This document shows positions 53,416 through 62,061 of a stretch of DNA of 64,000 nucleotides, one piece after another. This DNA comes from Hydrogenophaga borbori. Its GTDB lineage: Bacteria; Pseudomonadota; Gammaproteobacteria; Burkholderiales; Burkholderiaceae_C. Below the pieces are notes generated by a model that saw only the letters and a list, made by a program, of their open reading frames with translations, searched no databases and was not told the origin of the DNA. Position 1 is the stretch's first letter. Every line of letters begins with the position of its first letter. A program made the translations under genes and the position numbers. The stretch spans positions 536,699 to 600,698 of the forward strand of contig NZ_QVLS01000002.1 in assembly GCF_003417535.1 (NCBI RefSeq). The letters are read 5' to 3'.

Positions 53416-54234
53416 ATGACCGCCATGGCCGAACGCGCCGAGCGCTTTGTCGAGCTGCACCGCCGGGGCTGCTTCATCGTGCCCAACCCCTGGGACCGCG
53501 GCTCGGCCGTGCTGCTGGCGGGGCAGGGCTTCCAGGCCCTGGCCAGCAGCAGCGCCGGCCACGCCTTCGCCCTCGGCCTGCCCGACGGCGGGCTGGGCCG
53601 CGAGCGCACCATCGCCCATGTGCGCGACCTGGCCCAGGCCACGGCGCTGCCCCTCACGGCCGACCTGGAGAACGGCTTCGGCGACGACCCGCAGGACTGC
53701 GCCGACACCGTCCGTGCCGCCGCCGAGGCGGGCGTGGTGGGTGGCTCCATCGAAGACGCCACCGGCCGCGCCGACGACCCGATCTACCCCTTCGACGCCG
53801 CCGTGGCGCGCGTGCGCGCGGCGGTGCGGGCGGCGCGTGCGCTGCCCCATCCCTTCGTGCTCACCGCGCGGGCCGAGAACCTGCTGTGGGGCCGGCCCGA
53901 CCTGGACGACACCATCCGCCGCCTGCAGGCCTTCGCCGAGGCCGGTGCCGACGTGCTCTACGCCCCCGGCCTGAAGACCGCCGAGCAGGTGGAGCGCGTG
54001 GTGCGCGCGGTGGCGCCCCGCCCGGTGAACGTGGTGATGGGCCTGGCCGGCGGCACGCTCACCCGCGCCGAGCTGGAGCGCCTGGGCGTGCGCCGCATCA
54101 GCGTGGGCTCCTCGCTGGCGCGCGCCGCCTACGCGGCGCTGCTCAAGGCCGGCGAGGAAATGAACGGCCCGGGCAGCTTCGGCTACGCGGCGGGCCTGCC
54201 CGGGCTGGGCGCGTTCAACCAGATGTTCCGCTAG
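53416..54234 (+). CDS. Isocitrate lyase/PEP mutase family protein
   Basis: TIM-barrel enzyme (272 residues) of the ICL/PEP-mutase superfamily. Features: GCFIVPNPWDRGSAVLLAGQGF near 20-40, LTADLENGFGDDPQD near 80 (metal-binding acidic motif), GVVGGSIEDATGRADDP near 108, LTARAENLLWG near 150 and VNVVMGLAGGTLTRAEL near 205. The expected catalytic Cys of true isocitrate lyases (KKCGH) is absent, pointing to oxaloacetate decarboxylase-, carboxy-PEP mutase- or 2,3-dimethylmalate-lyase-like activity. Last gene of the TRAP operon, 16 bp after the dehydratase gene. A start three codons later is possible. Confidence 0.87.
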   Translation: MTAMAERAERFVELHRRGCFIVPNPWDRGSAVLLAGQGFQALASSSAGHAFALGLPDGGLGRERTIAHVRDLAQATALPLTADLENGFGDDPQDCADTVRAAAEAGVVGGSIEDATGRADDPIYPFDAAVARVRAAVRAARALPHPFVLTARAENLLWGRPDLDDTIRRLQAFAEAGADVLYAPGLKTAEQVERVVRAVAPRPVNVVMGLAGGTLTRAELERLGVRRISVGSSLARAAYAALLKAGEEMNGPGSFGYAAGLPGLGAFNQMFR

Positions 54235-54293
54235 GCCGCCGCGCCCGTGTCCGCGTCCGTGCCCGCGCCGGGCCGGGCGCGGCGGGCCGTGCC

Positions 54294-54713
54294 TCAGGCC
54301 CGCAGAAGCCGGGCCGCCTGCGTGTGCGTCCAGGCCTCGAACAGGGTCCAGGCGCCGGCGCCGATGAACAGCACCCCCACCAGCACCAGCAGCAGCGGCA
54401 GCCCCACCAGCACCAGCAGCGCGCCGAACACATAGGCCATGGTGGTGGGCATGCCGTAGATGGCGCGCGTCTGGTCGTTGCGCATGGCCAGGGCGCGGAA
54501 GCTGCCGTTCTTCATGCGCCCGGCCAGGGTCACGCGCTCGCCGTCCTGCACGTCGGGCATGTTCATGAGCTTGATTTCGGCGGGCTGCCCGTCCACGCGG
54601 AAGGCGATCACCTGCTTGGTGTGTACGTTGCCGCCGTTCTTGCCGATGTGGCCCGAGGTTTCCGAGGAATGGCGGATGCCGCTGACGGTGCCGGACAGGG
54701 TGATGAGGGACAT
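54294..54713 (-). CDS. Small membrane protein with OB-like N-terminal part
   Basis: Protein of 139 residues, not recognised. The N-terminal ~75 residues are predicted beta-rich (LITLSGTVSGIRHSSETSGH, then AFRVDGQPAEIKLMNMPDVQDGERVTLAG), like an OB or NfeD-type fold. Two adjacent hydrophobic spans follow (YVFGALLVLVGLPLLLVLVGVLFIGAG, about 92-118). A short basic tail ends the protein. Start 54713 precedes the conserved-looking MSLITLSG. The upstream region carries the 13-bp tandem repeats. Function unknown. Confidence 0.7.
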   Translation of the reverse strand: MSLITLSGTVSGIRHSSETSGHIGKNGGNVHTKQVIAFRVDGQPAEIKLMNMPDVQDGERVTLAGRMKNGSFRALAMRNDQTRAIYGMPTTMAYVFGALLVLVGLPLLLVLVGVLFIGAGAWTLFEAWTHTQAARLLRA

Positions 54714-54771
54714 GGTCGCGAAGCCTGCGTGGATGGACTGGACGCGACGATAGGCCGGCGCGCGCCGCGCG

Positions 54772-54834
54772 GCACCTCCCAAATGGGAGGTGCGGATGGG
54801 AGGTGCGGATGGGAGGTGCGGATGGGAGGTGCGG
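54772..54834. repeat. Four 13-bp tandem repeats with a fused hairpin
   Basis: ATGGGAGGTGCGG occurs four times in a row, without a mismatch, at 54783-54834. Immediately before it, GCACCTCCC (54772-54780) pairs with GGGAGGTGC (54785-54793) across 4 bases. The array sits between the small membrane gene and the LuxR gene, 59-120 bp upstream of the former, and so in its promoter region. It could vary in copy number by slippage. Confidence 0.85.
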
Positions 54835-54864
54835 CTGGCGAGCGCGGATCGCGCGGCGCCGGGG

Positions 54865-56019
54865 TCACCCCGGACCGAGGGGGCGCGGCAGGTCGCGGCG
54901 GATGCGCTCGACCAGCGCGGCCTGGCGGTGCGTGCCCGTCTTGCCGAACACCGCCTTGAGCCGCGTGCGCGCCGTGCCGTAGGTGATGCGCAGGGCCTCG
55001 GCCGCCTCGCGCAGGCTCAGGCCTTCGCACAGCGCATGGGCCAGGCGCGCCTCGGCCGGCGTGAGGTGGTACAGGCCCTGCAGCACCTCGGTGGGTGGGC
55101 CGTCGCGCGGGGCGCCCGCCGGTCCCAGCGACACCAGCACGCAGCGCCGCGGGCTGTGCCAGGAGGACAGCGGCAGCGTCCAGCCGGAGGCGCGCAAGGC
55201 CAGCGGCAGGCGGCTGGCGCCGCGCGCCAGGGTCAGCGTGTCGGGCACCGAGGCCGCGCGCAGCGAGCCCGCCGCATGCGCCTTGAGCCAGGCGGTGAAG
55301 CGCGGGCGCTGGCCGGGGTGCAAGGGCTCGACGCCGCCGTGGCGCAGCTGCAGGCCGTCGCGGCGCGCCAGCCAGTCCAGCGCGGCCCGGTTGCCGTGCA
55401 GCAGCCGGCCGCCGTCGTCCAGCAGGAGCAGGGCGTCGCCCAGGCCGTCGAGCATCGCGGCCAGGCCGTCCCGCGTGGCGCGCAGGGCGTCGAGGTGCTG
55501 GCGCACGCGCAGCGCCCGCACGAAATGCACGCTGAGCTGCTCGAACAGGCGAACCTCGGCGGCGTTGAAGCGCGGCAGGTCGGGCGCGCGCAAGAGCGTC
55601 ACGTTGGCGATGGCGCGGCGGTCGCTGGTGAGCGTGTTGCCAATGCTGTGGTGAAAGCCCTGCGGCACCATCCACTCGTGGTAGTAGCTGGAGCGAAAGA
55701 GCGCGCCGCGCTGGCGGGTGAAGGCGTCGAGGCGCTCGTTGGTGCGCACCATGCCCTGGCGGTGCAGGGCGGTGGAGTGCACGTTCCAGGGGTTGTCGGG
55801 CGCGAAGTAGAAGCGGTTGAAGTGGCCCACCCAATAGGGCGACACGCCGGCCAGGTGGGCCTCGCCGATCTCGCGCGTGGCGAAGTCGAGCACGTAGAAG
55901 GTCTCGGCCTCGGTGCGGAACGCGGTCTTGAGCCGGCGCAGCACCGCAGGCCAGTGCGCGGCGTCCAGCGCGGCGTCGTAGATGGCCTCGGTCAGGGCGT
56001 GGGTGGCGGGCGCGTCCAT
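54865..56019 (-). CDS. LuxR-type HTH transcriptional regulator
   Basis: Regulator of 384 residues. The N-terminal ~170 residues look like a GAF/PAS sensor region (LTEAIYDAALDAAHWPAVLRRLK at the start, a pattern common in LuxR regulators of aromatic and fatty-acid genes). A second PAS-like part follows (AMLDGLGDALLLLDDGGRLLHGNRAALDWLA). The C-terminal HTH is LTPAEARLAHALCEGLSLREAAEALRITYGTARTRLKAVFGKTG (about 320-365). ATG 56019 is used; the frame stays open to a TTG at 56058. Divergent from the acyl-CoA ligase gene at 56144, its probable target. Confidence 0.9.
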   Translation of the reverse strand: MDAPATHALTEAIYDAALDAAHWPAVLRRLKTAFRTEAETFYVLDFATREIGEAHLAGVSPYWVGHFNRFYFAPDNPWNVHSTALHRQGMVRTNERLDAFTRQRGALFRSSYYHEWMVPQGFHHSIGNTLTSDRRAIANVTLLRAPDLPRFNAAEVRLFEQLSVHFVRALRVRQHLDALRATRDGLAAMLDGLGDALLLLDDGGRLLHGNRAALDWLARRDGLQLRHGGVEPLHPGQRPRFTAWLKAHAAGSLRAASVPDTLTLARGASRLPLALRASGWTLPLSSWHSPRRCVLVSLGPAGAPRDGPPTEVLQGLYHLTPAEARLAHALCEGLSLREAAEALRITYGTARTRLKAVFGKTGTHRQAALVERIRRDLPRPLGPG

Positions 56020-56143
56020 GAGCGCATGGCTTGTAGCATCCGCGGCCCTGGCGCACAAGGTGTCGGCGCGGCGACATTCGCCCCGAGGCCCATCGGGTAA
56101 GCCCCGCTGGTCACCCCCGGTCCGCGCTGCCTACGATGCCGCC

Positions 56144-57784
56144 ATGAGCATCTACGACCAGCACCTGGACCGCACCCCGGCCAATTTCGTGGCCCTCTCG
56201 CCCGTGAGCTTCGTCGAGCGAACGGCCGAGGTCTTTGGCGACATGCCCGCCGTGGTGCACGGCGCGCGGCGCCTCAACTGGGCCCAGGTGCGCGAGCGCG
56301 CCGCCCGCCTGGCCGCCGCGCTGCGCGCCCTGGGCATCGGCCCCGGCGACACGGTCAGCACCCTGCTGCCCAACACGCCCGAGATGGTGGAAGCGCACTA
56401 CGCCATTCCCGCGCTGGGCGCTGTCATCAACACCCTCAACACGCGCCTGGACGCCGCCCTGCTGGCCTGGCAGATGAACCACTGCGAGGCCAAGGTGCTG
56501 ATCACCGACCGCGAGTTCGCGCCGGTGGTGGCCCAGGCCCTGGCCGCCCTGGGCCGGGGCATCGTGGTCATCGACGTCTGCGACAGCGAATACAGCGGCC
56601 CGGGTGAGCGCCTGGGCGCCCACGAGTACGAGGCCCTGCTGGCCGCGCACGCGCCGCTGCCGCGCCTGGACGGCCCCGCCGACGAGTGGGACGCCATCGC
56701 CGTGAGCTACACCAGCGGCACCACCGGCGACCCCAAGGGCGTGGTCACGCACCACCGGGGGGCCTACCTCAATGCCGTCAGCAACGTGGTCACCTGGACC
56801 ATGCCGCAGTTTCCGCGTTACCTGTGGACCCTGCCCATGTTCCATTGCAACGGCTGGTGCTTCCCCTGGACGGTGGCGCTGCAGGCCGGCGTGCACGTCT
56901 GCCTGCGCCGCGTGGAGCCGGGTGCCATCCTGGCCGCCATGCGCGAGCACGGCGTGGACCACTACTGCGCCGCGCCCATCGTGCACAACGGCATCCTCTC
57001 CGCCGTGGGCGCCGACCCGGCGCTCAAGCACGGCATCGGCGCCGTGCGTGGCATGGTGGCGGGCGCCGCGCCGCCGGCCGCCATGATCGAAGGCATGGCG
57101 CGCCTGGGCTTCCAGATCACCCACGTCTATGGCCTCACCGAGGTCTACGGCCCGGCCTCGGTGGCCGTGGCGCGGCCCGGCTGGGCCAGCGCCGAACTCG
57201 GCGAGCAGGTGCGCCTGAACGGCCGCCAGGGCGTGCGCTACCCGCTGCAGGAAGGCATGACCGTGATGGCGCCCGAGACCCTGCAGGAGGTGCCCGCCGA
57301 CGGCCAGACCATGGGCGAGATCATGTTCCGCGGCAACATCGTCATGAAGGGCTACCTGAAGAACCCCGCGTCCACCGCCAAGGCCTTCGAAGGCGGCTGG
57401 TTCCACACCGGCGACCTGGCCGTGCTGGAGCCCGACCGCTACGTGAAGATCAAGGACCGCAGCAAGGACGTGATCATCAGCGGCGGCGAGAACATCAGCT
57501 CCATCGAGGTGGAAGACGCCCTGTACCGCCACCCCGCCGTGATGGCCTGCGCCGTGGTGGCCAAGCCCGACCCGAAGTGGGGGGAATCGCCGCTGGCCTT
57601 CGTGGAGCTGCGCCCCGGCGCGCAGACTACGGAAGCCGAACTCATCGCCCACTGCCGCACGCTGCTGGCCGGCTACAAGGTGCCCAAGGCCGTGCGCTTC
57701 GAGGCCATCCCCAAAACCAGCACCGGCAAGATCCAGAAGTTCGAGCTGCGCGAGCGCGCCAAGAGTTCGAGCGCCATCGAATGA
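56144..57784 (+). CDS. AMP-forming acyl-CoA synthetase
   Basis: Fatty-acid-CoA-ligase-like ANL enzyme (546 residues). P-loop AVSYTSGTTGDPKGVVTHHRGA near 180-200, LPMFHCNGWCFPWTVAL near 228, YGLTEVYGPASV near 328, WFHTGDLAVLEPDRYVKIKDRSKDVIISGGENISSIEVEDAL near 415-457 and catalytic Lys in PKTSTGKIQKFELRERA near 530. The FHCNGWC motif is typical of the medium-chain/AMP-dependent subgroup. It starts an operon with a hydratase and a quinone reductase gene, divergent from LuxR, which together suggest activation and partial beta-oxidation of an acid. Confidence 0.92.
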   Translation: MSIYDQHLDRTPANFVALSPVSFVERTAEVFGDMPAVVHGARRLNWAQVRERAARLAAALRALGIGPGDTVSTLLPNTPEMVEAHYAIPALGAVINTLNTRLDAALLAWQMNHCEAKVLITDREFAPVVAQALAALGRGIVVIDVCDSEYSGPGERLGAHEYEALLAAHAPLPRLDGPADEWDAIAVSYTSGTTGDPKGVVTHHRGAYLNAVSNVVTWTMPQFPRYLWTLPMFHCNGWCFPWTVALQAGVHVCLRRVEPGAILAAMREHGVDHYCAAPIVHNGILSAVGADPALKHGIGAVRGMVAGAAPPAAMIEGMARLGFQITHVYGLTEVYGPASVAVARPGWASAELGEQVRLNGRQGVRYPLQEGMTVMAPETLQEVPADGQTMGEIMFRGNIVMKGYLKNPASTAKAFEGGWFHTGDLAVLEPDRYVKIKDRSKDVIISGGENISSIEVEDALYRHPAVMACAVVAKPDPKWGESPLAFVELRPGAQTTEAELIAHCRTLLAGYKVPKAVRFEAIPKTSTGKIQKFELRERAKSSSAIE

Positions 57785-57800
57785 CCGAGCGAGACAGACC

Positions 57801-58598
57801 ATGAACGACCGGCTTGACCCCTCCATCGCCCACGAACCCCTGCGCTACGAGCGCGACCCGCGCGGCGTGGTCACGCTCACGCTGAACCGCCCGCAGTCCT
57901 TCAACGCCCTGAGCGAGGGCATGCTGGCCGCGCTGCAGGCCGCCGTGGACCGCGTGGCCGCCGACGAGGGCGCGCGCGTGGTGGTCATCGCCGCCGAGGG
58001 CAAGGCCTTCTGCGCCGGGCACGACCTGAAAGAGATGCGCGCCGAACCCTCGCTGGACTACTACAACCGCCTGTTCGCCCAGTGCGGGCGCTTCATGATG
58101 GCCGTGCAGCAGCTGCCCGTGCCCGTCATCGCACAGGTGCAGGGCATCGCCACGGCGGCGGGCTGCCAGCTGGTGGCCATGTGCGACCTGGCCGTGGCCG
58201 TGCGCGAGGCGCGCTTTGCCGTCAGCGGCATCAACGTGGGCCTGTTCTGCAGCACGCCCAGCGTGGCACTGAGCCGCAACCTGGGCCGCAAGGCCGCCTT
58301 CGAGATGCTGGTGACGGGCGACTTCATCGGCGCCGAGGAGGCGAAGGCCAAGGGCCTGATCAACCGCGTGGTGGACGCCGCCGACCTGGCGGCCGAGGTG
58401 GCCAGGCTGGTGGACAGCATCCTCGCCAAGCCGCGGATGGCCATCGCCGCCGGCAAGGGCCTGTTCTACCGCCAGCTGGAAACCGGCATCGCCGCCGCCT
58501 ACGACGACGCGGCCCGCACCATGGCCTGCAACATGATGGACCCGAGCGCGCTGGAAGGCGTGCAGGCCTTCATCGACAAGCGCAAGCCCAACTGGTGA
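57801..58598 (+). CDS. Enoyl-CoA hydratase/isomerase family protein
   Basis: Crotonase (265 residues). Oxyanion region VVVIAAEGKAFCAGHDLKEMRAE near 55-77 and VIAQVQGIATAAGCQLVAMCDLAVA near 110-133; VTGDFIGAEEAKAKGLINRVVDA near 170. The AAGCQL variant resembles the ECHDC3/short-chain crotonase branch, and the usual second catalytic Glu position is not obvious. It lies 16 bp after the ligase gene and 7 bp before the quinone reductase gene, so it acts on the CoA ester made by the ligase. Confidence 0.9.
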   Translation: MNDRLDPSIAHEPLRYERDPRGVVTLTLNRPQSFNALSEGMLAALQAAVDRVAADEGARVVVIAAEGKAFCAGHDLKEMRAEPSLDYYNRLFAQCGRFMMAVQQLPVPVIAQVQGIATAAGCQLVAMCDLAVAVREARFAVSGINVGLFCSTPSVALSRNLGRKAAFEMLVTGDFIGAEEAKAKGLINRVVDAADLAAEVARLVDSILAKPRMAIAAGKGLFYRQLETGIAAAYDDAARTMACNMMDPSALEGVQAFIDKRKPNW

Positions 58599-58605
58599 GC
58601 GGCCC

Positions 58606-59610
58606 ATGAAAGCCGCGTTCTACGAAGCCGTGGGCCCGGCCCACGAGGTGCTGCAGCTCGCCGACATCCCCGAACCGCAACCCGCCCCCGGCGAGGTTCG
58701 CGTGCGGGTGGCCTGGTCGGGTGTGAACCCCTCGGACGTGAAGTCCCGCGCCGGCCTGCGCAGCCAGACGCTGCCGTTCCCGCGCATCGTGCCGCACAGC
58801 GACGGCAGCGGCGTCATCGACGCGGTGGGCGAGGGCGTGAGCCGCGCGCGCATCGGCGAGCGCGTGTGGCTGTGGAACGCCGCCTGGGGCCGCGCGCACG
58901 GCACCGCCTGCGAAGCCCTGTGCCTGCCGCAGCGGCAGGCCGTGCGCCTGCCCGACGCCGCCAGCGGTGAGGCCGGCGCCTGCCTGGGCATTCCCGCGCT
59001 CACCGCGCTGCACGCGGTGCTGATGGACGGCGGCGTGGCCGGCAAGACCGTGCTGGTGGCCGGTGGCGCGGGCGCCGTGGGCCACTGCGCGGTGCAGCTG
59101 GCCAGCCAGTTCGGCGCGGCGCGGGTCATCGCCACCGTGAGCTCCGACGACAAGGCGCGCATCGCGCGCGAGGCCGGCGCCGACGCGGTGGTGATCTACA
59201 AGACCGAGCCCCTGGCCGAGCGCATGGCCGAGCTCACGCAAGGGCAGGGCGTGGACCGCATCATCGAAACCGACATGGCCGCCAACGCCGCCGCCAACCT
59301 GGACATGCTCAGGCCCGGCGGCGAGGTGGTGGCCTACGGCAGTGGCGCCTCGCCCCTGGCCATTCCCTTCTACCCGCTGATCGTGAAGAACCTGCAGCTC
59401 AAGTTCTTCATGGTCTACCACCTGAGCGAGTCCGACCGCGCGCGCGCCACCGGCACGCTCAACCGCCTGCTGGAGCGCGGCGCGCTGCGCTTCCCGATCG
59501 CCGAGCGCCTGCCGCTGGAGCGCATCGCCGACGCGCACCAGCGGGTGGAAAGCGGTCGCGCCGTGGGCAACGTGGTGCTGCGCGTGGGCGCTACCGGAGA
59601 CACCCCATGA
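58606..59610 (+). CDS. NADPH:quinone oxidoreductase, MDR superfamily
   Basis: Zinc-free medium-chain dehydrogenase/reductase (334 residues) of the quinone oxidoreductase type. N-terminal GroES-like domain with WSGVNPSDVKSRAG near 38 and HSDGSGVIDAVGEGV near 65; cofactor motif VLVAGGAGAVGHCAVQLA near 148. No zinc-site Cys/His set is visible. It overlaps the next gene by 4 bp. In this operon an enoyl reductase-like step is possible, but quinone or enone reduction is the family norm. Confidence 0.9.
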   Translation: MKAAFYEAVGPAHEVLQLADIPEPQPAPGEVRVRVAWSGVNPSDVKSRAGLRSQTLPFPRIVPHSDGSGVIDAVGEGVSRARIGERVWLWNAAWGRAHGTACEALCLPQRQAVRLPDAASGEAGACLGIPALTALHAVLMDGGVAGKTVLVAGGAGAVGHCAVQLASQFGAARVIATVSSDDKARIAREAGADAVVIYKTEPLAERMAELTQGQGVDRIIETDMAANAAANLDMLRPGGEVVAYGSGASPLAIPFYPLIVKNLQLKFFMVYHLSESDRARATGTLNRLLERGALRFPIAERLPLERIADAHQRVESGRAVGNVVLRVGATGDTP

Positions 59611-60086
59611 CCACCCCACCCACCAAAGGCCACCTCTACACCCCCATCGCCCACGTGCGCGGCGGCCGCGCCGAGGCCACCAAGGACGGCTGGGGCCCGA
59701 ACCGCTCGCGCATCGAACTGTGCGACCCGCGCCTGGGCCCCGACAGCCTGCTCGGCCTGGACCAGGTCTCGCACATCGAGGTGGTGTTCCACTTCCATGT
59801 GGACGAACAGGAGCCCGTTGAAACCGGCGCCCGCCACCCGCGCCACCGCGCCGACTGGCCGCGCGTGGGCATCTTCGCGCAGCGCGCGCGCATGCGGCCC
59901 AACCGCATCGGCCTGAGCATCTGCCGCGTGCTGGGCGTGAGCGGCACCACCATCGAGGTGGAGGGCCTGGACGCCGTGGACGGCACGCCCGTGCTCGACA
60001 TCAAACCCGTGTGGAGCGCCACGCTGCCGCGCGGCGAGCTGCGCGAACCCGCCTGGGCCCAGGCCCTGATGGCGAACTACTGGTGA
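59607..60086 (+). CDS. TrmO/TsaA (UPF0066) family protein
   Basis: Protein of 159 residues of the YaeB/TsaA group, whose TrmO member N6-methylates t6A37 in some tRNAs. Visible signatures are RSRIELCDPRLG near 33, GLDQVSHIEVVFHFHVDE near 50 and ARMRPNRIGLSICRVLGVSGTTIEVEGLDAVDGTPVLDIKP near 95-135. The PNRIG block is the family hallmark. It is shorter than E. coli TrmO, lacking its C-terminal domain, so it may be a minimal methyltransferase. Coupled by ATGA to the quinone reductase gene. Confidence 0.87.
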   Translation: MTTPPTKGHLYTPIAHVRGGRAEATKDGWGPNRSRIELCDPRLGPDSLLGLDQVSHIEVVFHFHVDEQEPVETGARHPRHRADWPRVGIFAQRARMRPNRIGLSICRVLGVSGTTIEVEGLDAVDGTPVLDIKPVWSATLPRGELREPAWAQALMANYW

Positions 60087-60099
60087 CACCCCCCCAGCC

Positions 60100-60561
60100 A
60101 TGCAAGACGACATCCCCACCCTGAGGCGCGTGCTCAAGGACTGCCGCACCATCGCCGTGGTCGGCCTCTCGGCCGAATGGCACCGGCCCAGCTACTTCGC
60201 GGCCAAGTACATGCAGGAACACGGCTACCGCATCGTGCCGGTGAACCCCAAGTACCCCGACATACTGGGCGAGACCAGCTATGCGCGGCTGGAGGACATC
60301 CCCTTCCCCGTGGACATGGTCGACGTGTTCCGCAAGGAGCAAGACATTCCGCCCATTGCGAAGAGCGCCGTTGCCATCGGCGCCAAGTGCCTGTGGCAGC
60401 AGCTGGGCCTGCGCAATGAAGAGGCCGACCGCATCGCCACCGAGGCCGGTCTGGACAGCGTGTGGGACCGCTGCGTGAAGATCGAACACGCGCGCCTGTT
60501 CGGCGGCCTGAACTGGGCCGGCGTGAACACCCAGGTCATCTCCGCAAAAAGGCCGGTGTGA
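60100..60561 (+). CDS. CoA-binding domain protein (YccU-like)
   Basis: Single-domain Rossmann protein (153 residues) of the CoA-binding family: TIAVVGLSAEWHRPSYFAAKYMQEHGYRIVPVNPKY near 17-52, then VDMVDVFRKEQDIPPIAKSA near 70 and GAKCLWQQLGLRNEEADRIA near 95. Members resemble the nucleotide-binding part of succinyl-CoA synthetase and have no known enzyme activity alone. One base separates its stop from the metY start, so they are co-translated. Confidence 0.9.
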   Translation: MQDDIPTLRRVLKDCRTIAVVGLSAEWHRPSYFAAKYMQEHGYRIVPVNPKYPDILGETSYARLEDIPFPVDMVDVFRKEQDIPPIAKSAVAIGAKCLWQQLGLRNEEADRIATEAGLDSVWDRCVKIEHARLFGGLNWAGVNTQVISAKRPV

Positions 60562-60562
60562 C

Positions 60563-61846
60563 ATGGCCGACCGACAGTTCCACCCCGAGACCCTGGCCAT
60601 CCACGCCGGGCAGATCCCCGACAGCAGCACCGGCTCGCGCGCGCTGCCCATCTACCAGACCACCAGCTTTGTCTTCGACAGCGCCGAACACGCCGCCAGC
60701 CTGTTCAACCTGCAGACCTTCGGCAACGTCTACTCGCGCCTGAGCAACCCCACCGTGTGTGCGCTGGAAGAGCGCGTGGCCGCGCTGGAAGGCGCCCGCG
60801 CCGCCGTGGCCTGCGCCAGTGGCATGGCCGCCGAAACCCTGGCCCTGACCACCCTGCTGCAAAGCGGCGACCACGTGGTGGCCGCCGGCGCCCTGTACGG
60901 CGGCAGCGTGACCATGCTGGCCGTGAGCCTGCGCAAGTTCGGCATCGAAACCACCTTCGTCGACGCCACCGACCCCGACGCCTTTGCCGCCGCCATGCGG
61001 CCCAACACCCGCGCCGTGTACGCCGAGACCCTGGGCAACCCCAGCATGGTGGTGCTGGATATCGGGGCAATAGCCGACGTGGCCCACGCGCACGGCGTGC
61101 CCCTGATCGTGGACAACACCGTGCCCAGCCCCTTCCTGTGCAACCCGGTGAAGCTGGGCGCGGACATCGTCATCCACAGCGCGACCAAGTACCTGGCCGG
61201 CCACGGCACCACCCTGGGCGGCGTGGTGGTGGAGGGCGGCAAATTCCCCTGGGACAACGGCAAATTCCCCGGCATGACCGAGCCATCGCCCGGCTACCAC
61301 GGCGTGAAGTTCTACGAAACCTTTGGCGACTTTGGCTTCAGCATGCGCTGCCGCATGGAAGGCCTGCGCGTCTACGGCGCCTCACTGGCGCCCACCAGCG
61401 CCTGGCAGATATTGCAGGGCGTGGAAACCCTGCCGCTGCGCATGGAGCGCCACTGCGCGAACGCGCTGGCCCTGGCGAAATTCTTGAAGGACGACCCGCG
61501 CGTGAGCTGGGTGAACTACCCCGGCCTGGAAGACCACCCGCAGCACGCGCTGATGAAGCGGCAGATGCGCGGCGCATCCGGCCTGCTGGCCTTTGGCGTG
61601 AAGGGCGGCATGGAGGCCGGCGTGCGCTTCATCGAAAGCGCGCAGTTCATGAGCCACCTGGTGAACATCGGGGATACGCGGACCTTGATCTCGCACCCGG
61701 CGAGCACGACGCACCGGCAGCTGGATGAGGCTCAGCAACGCGCCGCCGGTGTGCTGCCGGACATGATCCGGATATCGGTGGGGCTGGAGCACATCGAGGA
61801 CATTCTTTGGGATGTGGGGCAGGGGTTGGGGAGGGCGGTGGGGTAG
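60563..61846 (+). CDS. metY: O-acetylhomoserine aminocarboxypropyltransferase (sulfhydrylase)
   Basis: PLP enzyme (427 residues) that makes homocysteine from O-acetylhomoserine and sulfide. N-terminus FHPETLAIHAGQIPDSSTGSRALPIYQTTSF, then NVYSRLSNPTVCALEERVAALEGA near 57-80. The PLP lysine is in DIVIHSATKYLAGHGTTLGGVVV near 195-217. The long insert WDNGKFPGMTEPSPGYHGVKFYETFG near 225-250 is typical of the MetY branch rather than cystathionine synthases. C-terminal LISHPASTTHRQLDEAQQRAAGV is the substrate-carboxylate region. Last chromosomal-type gene before the integrase region. Confidence 0.94.
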   Translation: MADRQFHPETLAIHAGQIPDSSTGSRALPIYQTTSFVFDSAEHAASLFNLQTFGNVYSRLSNPTVCALEERVAALEGARAAVACASGMAAETLALTTLLQSGDHVVAAGALYGGSVTMLAVSLRKFGIETTFVDATDPDAFAAAMRPNTRAVYAETLGNPSMVVLDIGAIADVAHAHGVPLIVDNTVPSPFLCNPVKLGADIVIHSATKYLAGHGTTLGGVVVEGGKFPWDNGKFPGMTEPSPGYHGVKFYETFGDFGFSMRCRMEGLRVYGASLAPTSAWQILQGVETLPLRMERHCANALALAKFLKDDPRVSWVNYPGLEDHPQHALMKRQMRGASGLLAFGVKGGMEAGVRFIESAQFMSHLVNIGDTRTLISHPASTTHRQLDEAQQRAAGVLPDMIRISVGLEHIEDILWDVGQGLGRAVG

Positions 61847-62006
61847 GGGAGTCGTTGGGGCAGGTTGGGCGGTTTACCTTGATTTGTGCAGGGGTGGCTT
61901 TAGACTGATCTCGGTCTCTCGGACTTCGCGCGGTGAGTGTCTGCTGTATCCGATACCGGCCACCCGCCGACCTGCAACCTGATCGTTGGCCCCGGCATTT
62001 CTCTAG

Positions 62007-62058
62007 TGCCCGCCATGCAACGCATAGGGCGATGGCGGGCATGATCGCTAAAGAGCGA
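62007..62058. other. Paired hairpins at the integrase end, candidate recombination site or terminator
   Basis: TGCCCGCCAT (62007-62016) and ATGGCGGGCA (62032-62041) form a perfect 10-bp stem with a 15-nt loop. TCGCT-AAAG-AGCGA (62045-62058) adds a second small hairpin right at the stop of the integrase gene. There is no T-run in the integrase direction, so a folded recombination site is as plausible as a terminator. The rest of the 215-bp gap after metY shows no gene. Confidence 0.5.
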
Positions 62059-62061
62059 AGA

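Noticed and set aside
50274..53762. A 1162-codon open frame on the minus strand across the FAD oxidoreductase, dehydratase and lyase genes
   Set aside because: It lies antisense to three genes with strong family motifs; such long antisense frames are expected in very G+C-rich DNA, and its translation is low-complexity His/Ala/Arg/Gly.
54772..54834. CRISPR array
   Set aside because: The 13-bp units are contiguous with no spacers and no cas genes are nearby.
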